This document shows, in pieces, positions 60,358 to 64,000 of a stretch of DNA of 64,000 nt. The stretch is from contig NZ_JARFTP010000010.1 in the NCBI RefSeq assembly GCF_029167375.1, positions 62,001 to 126,000 on the forward strand. The letters are read 5' to 3'. The number at the start of each line of letters is the position of its first letter. The first letter of the stretch is position 1. The notes below the pieces were generated by a model, which searched no databases, had not been told where the DNA came from, and was given only the letters and a program-made list of their open reading frames with translations. A program made the translations under genes and the position numbers. The DNA is from Tsukamurella sp. 8F. GTDB taxonomy: Bacteria; Actinomycetota; Actinomycetes; Mycobacteriales; Mycobacteriaceae.

Positions 60358-61968
60358 TCATTCCAGCAGTCCCGCCTTCACCGCCTTCCGGTCGACCTTG
60401 CCGACGGCGGTGTACGGGAGCGAGGAGACCGATTCGAGCCGGTCGGGAAGCTTGAACCGTGCGAGCCCGCGGCCTAGGAGAAAGGTCCGCAGCTCGGGCA
60501 ACGACGGTGCCGTGCCCGAGGTCACGACGACTGCGCACGTCCGCTCGCCGAGCGCATCGTCGGGCAGCCCGATCACGGCGGCCTCGCGGACGGCGGGATG
60601 GAACAGCAGTTCCTCCTCGATGTCGTCGGGCGCGATGTTCTCGCCTCCCCGCACGATCGTCTCTTTGAGCCGCGACACGTACTCGATGTAGCCGTCGGCG
60701 CGCACGCGGACCCGGTCACCGGACCGGTAGAAGCCATCGGGCGAGAAGCCGCGCCTGTTGATGGCCTCGGCGCGGTAGTAGCCGCGAATCGTGTACGGCC
60801 CGCGGGTCAGTAGCTCGCCGGGCTCGCCGGCGGCGACGGCAGCACCGTCCTCGTCGACGACCCGTAGTTCGTCGAATGCACTGATGGGGCGGCCCTGCGT
60901 GCGAGCCAGGATCTCGTCGTCGTCGCCGATGCGCGTGGCATTGATCAGGCCTTCCGCCATGCCGAAGACCTGTTGCAGCGCACCTGGAAACGCGACCGAA
61001 GCCGCCCGTGCATCGGATTCCGTGAGGAGCGCGCCGCCGACCTGGAGCAGCCGCAGCGACGACACGTCGGCGGGCTCCCAGGTCCGCGCGGCGGTCCACA
61101 GCTGCGCGAGCGCCGGCACCAGGGCCGTGACGGTGACGCCGTGCTTCTCGATGAGTCCGAAAGTGTTGTCCGGACTAGGGTTCTCGGTGAACACGACGTG
61201 CCCGCCCACGCCCAGGACGCCGAGGACGCCTGGACAGCACAGGGGGAAGTTGTGCGCCGCGGGCAGTGCCGTCAGGTACACATCGCCCGGTGCCAGCAGT
61301 GTCGCCTCGATGGAGCACTGCGCGTTGTACCAGTAGTCGTTGTGCGTGCGCGGGATCAGCTTGGGAGCGCCGGTGGTACCGCCCGAGATCAACAGCAGCG
61401 CCGGCTCGTCCGGGTCGACAGTGGCGGGCGTATGGTCGGAGGCCGAAGGGAGCGGGCTGTGCGGGCCGGGGTCCCCGTGGACGAAGACGTGGCGCACGCC
61501 CCGTACGCGCGACTGCAGCTCGGCGGCCAGCTCGCGGTAGTCGACGCCGGGCCTAGTGTCCTCGCATACGTATCCGGCAGCGCCGGACGCCTCGGCCAAG
61601 TGCGCGATCTCCGCGATGCGGTGCGCGGGCAGCGACATGACCGGCACTACGGCGGCGCGCAGTAGACCCAGCAGGGTCACAGCGAACTCGACGGTGTTCT
61701 GCAGTTGCAGCACCACGCGCTCGCCGGGCGCGAGCCACTCGGCGAAGCCGGCGCCGCGCTCCGCGGCCGCAGCGTAGAGCTCCGCGTATGTCAGCGTCCC
61801 GGCGGGATCGGTGACGGCGGGTGAATCGGGCCGGGCGAGGCCGGCAGCCTGGACGGACTCCCACAGCGGTCGGTCCGCGAACAAGCCCGCATCCGCGTAG
61901 CGTTCGCGCATATCGTGTCGATACCCAACGAAACCTTCTGCTAGGTAATTGTTTTCAGGGTCCGTCAT
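60358..61968 (-). CDS. mbtA: Salicyl-AMP ligase (MbtA/DhbE-type)
   Basis: A 536-residue adenylate-forming ligase that loads an aryl acid onto the siderophore assembly line. The start is ATG 61968, with GGAG eight bases upstream. MTDPENNYLAEGFVGYRH and the P-loop LISGGTTGAPKLIPRTHNDY (about 195-214) are typical of 2,3-dihydroxybenzoate/salicylate ligases, as are HNFPL (about 240) and MAEGLINATRIGD. C-terminal YTAVGKVDRKAV has the catalytic Lys. Salicylate is the probable substrate since a salicylate synthase is divergently encoded, with an IdeR-like box in between. Confidence 0.9.
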   Translation of the reverse strand: MTDPENNYLAEGFVGYRHDMRERYADAGLFADRPLWESVQAAGLARPDSPAVTDPAGTLTYAELYAAAAERGAGFAEWLAPGERVVLQLQNTVEFAVTLLGLLRAAVVPVMSLPAHRIAEIAHLAEASGAAGYVCEDTRPGVDYRELAAELQSRVRGVRHVFVHGDPGPHSPLPSASDHTPATVDPDEPALLLISGGTTGAPKLIPRTHNDYWYNAQCSIEATLLAPGDVYLTALPAAHNFPLCCPGVLGVLGVGGHVVFTENPSPDNTFGLIEKHGVTVTALVPALAQLWTAARTWEPADVSSLRLLQVGGALLTESDARAASVAFPGALQQVFGMAEGLINATRIGDDDEILARTQGRPISAFDELRVVDEDGAAVAAGEPGELLTRGPYTIRGYYRAEAINRRGFSPDGFYRSGDRVRVRADGYIEYVSRLKETIVRGGENIAPDDIEEELLFHPAVREAAVIGLPDDALGERTCAVVVTSGTAPSLPELRTFLLGRGLARFKLPDRLESVSSLPYTAVGKVDRKAVKAGLLE

Positions 61969-62023
61969 GTGACGCTCCTAACGATGGTCCGGCGCCACCC
62001 GGAACTTGCCCGGGAGCCGCCGC

Positions 62024-62042
62024 TTACCATAGCCTCACCTCA
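62024..62042. promoter_or_regulatory. IdeR-like iron box between salicyl-AMP ligase and salicylate synthase
   Basis: TTACCATAGCCTCACCTCA matches about 13 of 19 positions of the IdeR consensus in the 95-base divergent region, 22 bases before the mbtI start. Both genes would be repressed when iron is plentiful. Confidence 0.6.
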
Positions 62043-62063
62043 GTTGATCCCCGGAGGTAACTC

Positions 62064-63386
62064 GTGTCCGTGACCCTTGACCAAACGTCCGCGCTGCGGC
62101 CGGTCGCTGTCGGCCCGCTGGATGCCGCACGCATCTGTGCTGCGTGGGCGCAGTCCGGTCTGGCGGACGACTACGTGGCCTACGAGCGGCCGTCGGGCTT
62201 CGTGTTCGCGGGTGGGGTCCGTGCACGAATCATCCTGTCCGCCACAGAGATCACGATGGATATCGCAGGTGACCGAACGCGTACGCAGTACGGCGGGACG
62301 CCCGCACAGGCGCTCCAGACGGCGTTGGGCACCATCGAGGGCACGTGGACCGCGTACGGCTGGGTGGGCTTCGAGTTCACGTCGCACCTCCGGCGGGAGG
62401 ACCGGTCCGACGGCGTGCTGGGTGAGCTCGTCGTGCCGGAGTTCGAGGCGGTGATCGCACCCGATGGCACGATCACGGCCACCGGGATCGAACCCGAGAT
62501 CCTTCTCACACATGCCCGCGGCGCCCTGGCGGCGCCGGTGCGCGACACGATCGCCCTCGACGTCGGTGACGACCCCGACGACTACCGCGGGCGCGTCGCG
62601 AAGGCCGTCGCCGAGATCACTCGCGGCGACTACCTCAAGGTGATCCTGTCTCGGCGCGTACCGGTGCCCTTTCCTGTGGACCTGCCGGCGTCCTATGCGG
62701 CAGGCCGGAGGGCGAACACGCCGGCGCGTTCGTTCCTGTTCCGTCTGAGCGGGTTCGAAGCAGCGGGTTTCAGCCCCGAGATCGTCGGCCAGGTGGATGC
62801 GCAGCGCAGCGTGACCACTGAGCCGCTCGCCGGTACGCGCGCGCTGCACATGGACGGTGCCGACGCCCGGGCGCTCCGAGAGGAGCTGCAGTCCGATCCC
62901 AAGGAGATCGTGGAACACGCTGTGTCCGTGCGTCTCTCGTGCGAGGAGGTGCGTGCTGTCGCCAAGCCGGGTACCACCGTCGTCACGGAGTTCATGGCGG
63001 TGCGCGAGCGCGGCAGCGTCCAGCACCTCGCGTCGACCGTGCGGGGCGAACTCCTGGACGGGGTCGGAGCCTGGCGCGCGCTGGACGTGCTGTTCCCCGC
63101 GGTCACAGCGTCGGGCATTCCCAAGGAGCCCGCGGTGCGCGCCATCACGCGGCTCGAGCCCGTGGCGCGGGGCCTGTACTCGGGCGCCGTCGTCGTCGCC
63201 GGTTCGGACGGCACGCTCGACGCGGCGCTCGTGCTGCGCGCGGCGTACGCACACGACGGGAAGGCGTGGTTGCAGGCGGGCGCCGGCATCGTCGGCCAGT
63301 CCGACCCGGATCGCGAATTCGAGGAGACCCGGGAGAAGCTCAGCTCGGTGGCGCCGCATCTCGTGCGCAAGGAGGCCGACTCGTGA
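62064..63386 (+). CDS. mbtI: Salicylate synthase MbtI
   Basis: A 440-residue chorismate-using enzyme that makes salicylate for mycobactin/nocobactin-like siderophores. Motifs: GDYLKVILSRRV with the general-base Lys (about 196), FSPEIV (about 239), TTEPLAGTRAL with the general-acid Glu (about 253), SDPKEIVEHAVSVRL, QHLASTVRG, and FPAVTASGIPK (pyruvate-lyase step, about 352). Start GTG 62064 with GGAGG upstream. Its stop overlaps the start of the ABC-transporter gene. Confidence 0.95.
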   Translation: MSVTLDQTSALRPVAVGPLDAARICAAWAQSGLADDYVAYERPSGFVFAGGVRARIILSATEITMDIAGDRTRTQYGGTPAQALQTALGTIEGTWTAYGWVGFEFTSHLRREDRSDGVLGELVVPEFEAVIAPDGTITATGIEPEILLTHARGALAAPVRDTIALDVGDDPDDYRGRVAKAVAEITRGDYLKVILSRRVPVPFPVDLPASYAAGRRANTPARSFLFRLSGFEAAGFSPEIVGQVDAQRSVTTEPLAGTRALHMDGADARALREELQSDPKEIVEHAVSVRLSCEEVRAVAKPGTTVVTEFMAVRERGSVQHLASTVRGELLDGVGAWRALDVLFPAVTASGIPKEPAVRAITRLEPVARGLYSGAVVVAGSDGTLDAALVLRAAYAHDGKAWLQAGAGIVGQSDPDREFEETREKLSSVAPHLVRKEADS

Positions 63387-64000
63387 TCGAGGTCGATGGT
63401 CTGGTCAAGACGTTCGGCGGTGTCAGGGCGCTCGACGGGGTCTCGCTGTCGGTGCCCGGCGGCACGGTGCTCGGGCTGCTCGGGCCCAACGGTAGCGGCA
63501 AGACGACCACGGTGTCCGTCCTCTCGACCCTCGTGCGCCCGGATGCCGGTCACGCCACGATCGGCGGGCACGATGTGGTCGACGAGGCCGAGCGTGTGCG
63601 CGAGCTGGTGTCTCTCACCGGGCAGTACGCGTCGCTCGACCAAGCCCTGACGGTGCGCGAGAACCTGACGATGTTCGGCCGCCTGACGGGCCTGAGGCGG
63701 CGTGACACCGCCGCGCAGGTCGATCATCTCGCGGACACGTACGATCTCGGCGAGTTCCTGGATCGCCGGGTCGGTGCCCTGTCCGGCGGCATGCGCCGCC
63801 GCGTCGACATCGCGTGCGCGCTGGTCACACGTCCGCAGGTGCTGTTCCTCGACGAGCCCACCACGGGGCTGGACCCGCGGAGCCGCCAGGCGGTGTGGGC
63901 CGCGGTCCGCGGCCTGCGAGCCGAGGGCATCACCGTCCTGCTCACTACGCAGTACCTCGAGGAGGCGGACCAGCTGGCCGACCGCATCGTCATGCTGGGC
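63383..64000 (+). CDS. ABC transporter ATP-binding protein, DrrA-type (partial)
   Basis: The first 206 residues of an ATPase that continues beyond the window. Walker A GPNGSGKT (about 34-41), Q-loop GQYASLDQ, signature LSGGMRRR and Walker B LFLDEPTTGLDP are intact. The daunorubicin-resistance (DrrA) family exports polyketides, lipids or siderophores. The start is GTG 63383, overlapping the mbtI stop as GTGA, so it is coupled to salicylate synthesis and may export the siderophore. Confidence 0.92.
   Translation, partial: MIEVDGLVKTFGGVRALDGVSLSVPGGTVLGLLGPNGSGKTTTVSVLSTLVRPDAGHATIGGHDVVDEAERVRELVSLTGQYASLDQALTVRENLTMFGRLTGLRRRDTAAQVDHLADTYDLGEFLDRRVGALSGGMRRRVDIACALVTRPQVLFLDEPTTGLDPRSRQAVWAAVRGLRAEGITVLLTTQYLEEADQLADRIVMLG

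Noticed and set aside
62040-63359. 439-residue minus-strand frame
   Set aside because: Antisense of mbtI, whose motifs are unambiguous.

Overview
The window is high-GC DNA from an actinobacterium of the order Mycobacteriales (a Gordonia-, Tsukamurella-, Williamsia- or Nocardia-like organism; genus not decidable from the sequence alone). Three things point there. The left edge carries the conserved pbpA-rodA-pstP-fhaB-fhaA cell-wall and signalling operon followed by tRNA-Leu, a layout typical of that order. The right edge carries a salicylate synthase and a salicyl-AMP ligase behind IdeR-like iron boxes. Coding density, GTG/TTG starts and ATGA/GTGA stop-start overlaps are also typical.

Layout. 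(1) 1-5.7 kb: core operon on the minus strand. (2) 5.9-8.8 kb: tRNA-Leu(CAG) and its terminator, then a debris zone with a frameshifted DUF4232 remnant, a broken serine recombinase and a perfect 13-bp-arm palindrome, which suggests an old integration site. (3) 8.8-15.5 kb: the most unusual block. It is a tight minus-strand operon of a thiamine-diphosphate enzyme, a genuine 5-aminolevulinate synthase (ALAS), an MFS exporter and a class III aminotransferase, divergent from a LysR regulator. This group normally makes haem ALA by the C5 route, so this ALAS looks specialised. (4) 15.5-26.2 kb: a string of small regulator-plus-target units (HxlR/tautomerase, LysR/hydrolase-MFS, TetR/NmrA-hydrolase, MarR-MFS), many with visible palindromic operators. 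(5) 25.1-32.1 kb: AraC regulator, WS/DGAT-like acyltransferase, two exported lipase/esterase-like proteins, a nucleotide-sugar-epimerase-like protein and a GerW-like protein. (6) 32.2-39.0 kb: a translationally coupled operon of phosphotriesterase-like hydrolase, acyl-CoA ligase, PHA-synthase-like protein and SDR, divergent from an alpha/beta hydrolase and a TetR. (7) 39.0-45.9 kb: UGT-like glycosyltransferase, a Trp/His-rich repeat exported protein, an OmpR-type two-component system and its convergent neighbours, hydrolase-TetR. (8) 46.0-55.2 kb: MFS with CGNR regulator, SWIM/SNF2 pair, TetR-DUF445-Abi-alpha operon, MscS channel, aldo/keto reductase. (9) 55.3-59.5 kb: lower meta-cleavage operon (hydratase, acylating acetaldehyde dehydrogenase, 4-hydroxy-2-oxovalerate aldolase, shortened decarboxylase/hydratase paralogue) divergent from IclR. 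(10) 59.6-64 kb: iron-linked block with exported lipase, salicyl-AMP ligase, salicylate synthase and the start of a DrrA-type ABC exporter.

Stretches longer than about 200 bases without a gene are few: 5669-5911 (fhaA upstream region, no convincing promoter seen), 5998-6268 (terminator, then nothing recognised), 7457-7667 (nothing recognised), 8570-8780 (one short hairpin at 8667-8691, otherwise nothing) and 50339-50596 (TetR operator region). No rRNA, CRISPR array or complete insertion sequence was seen.
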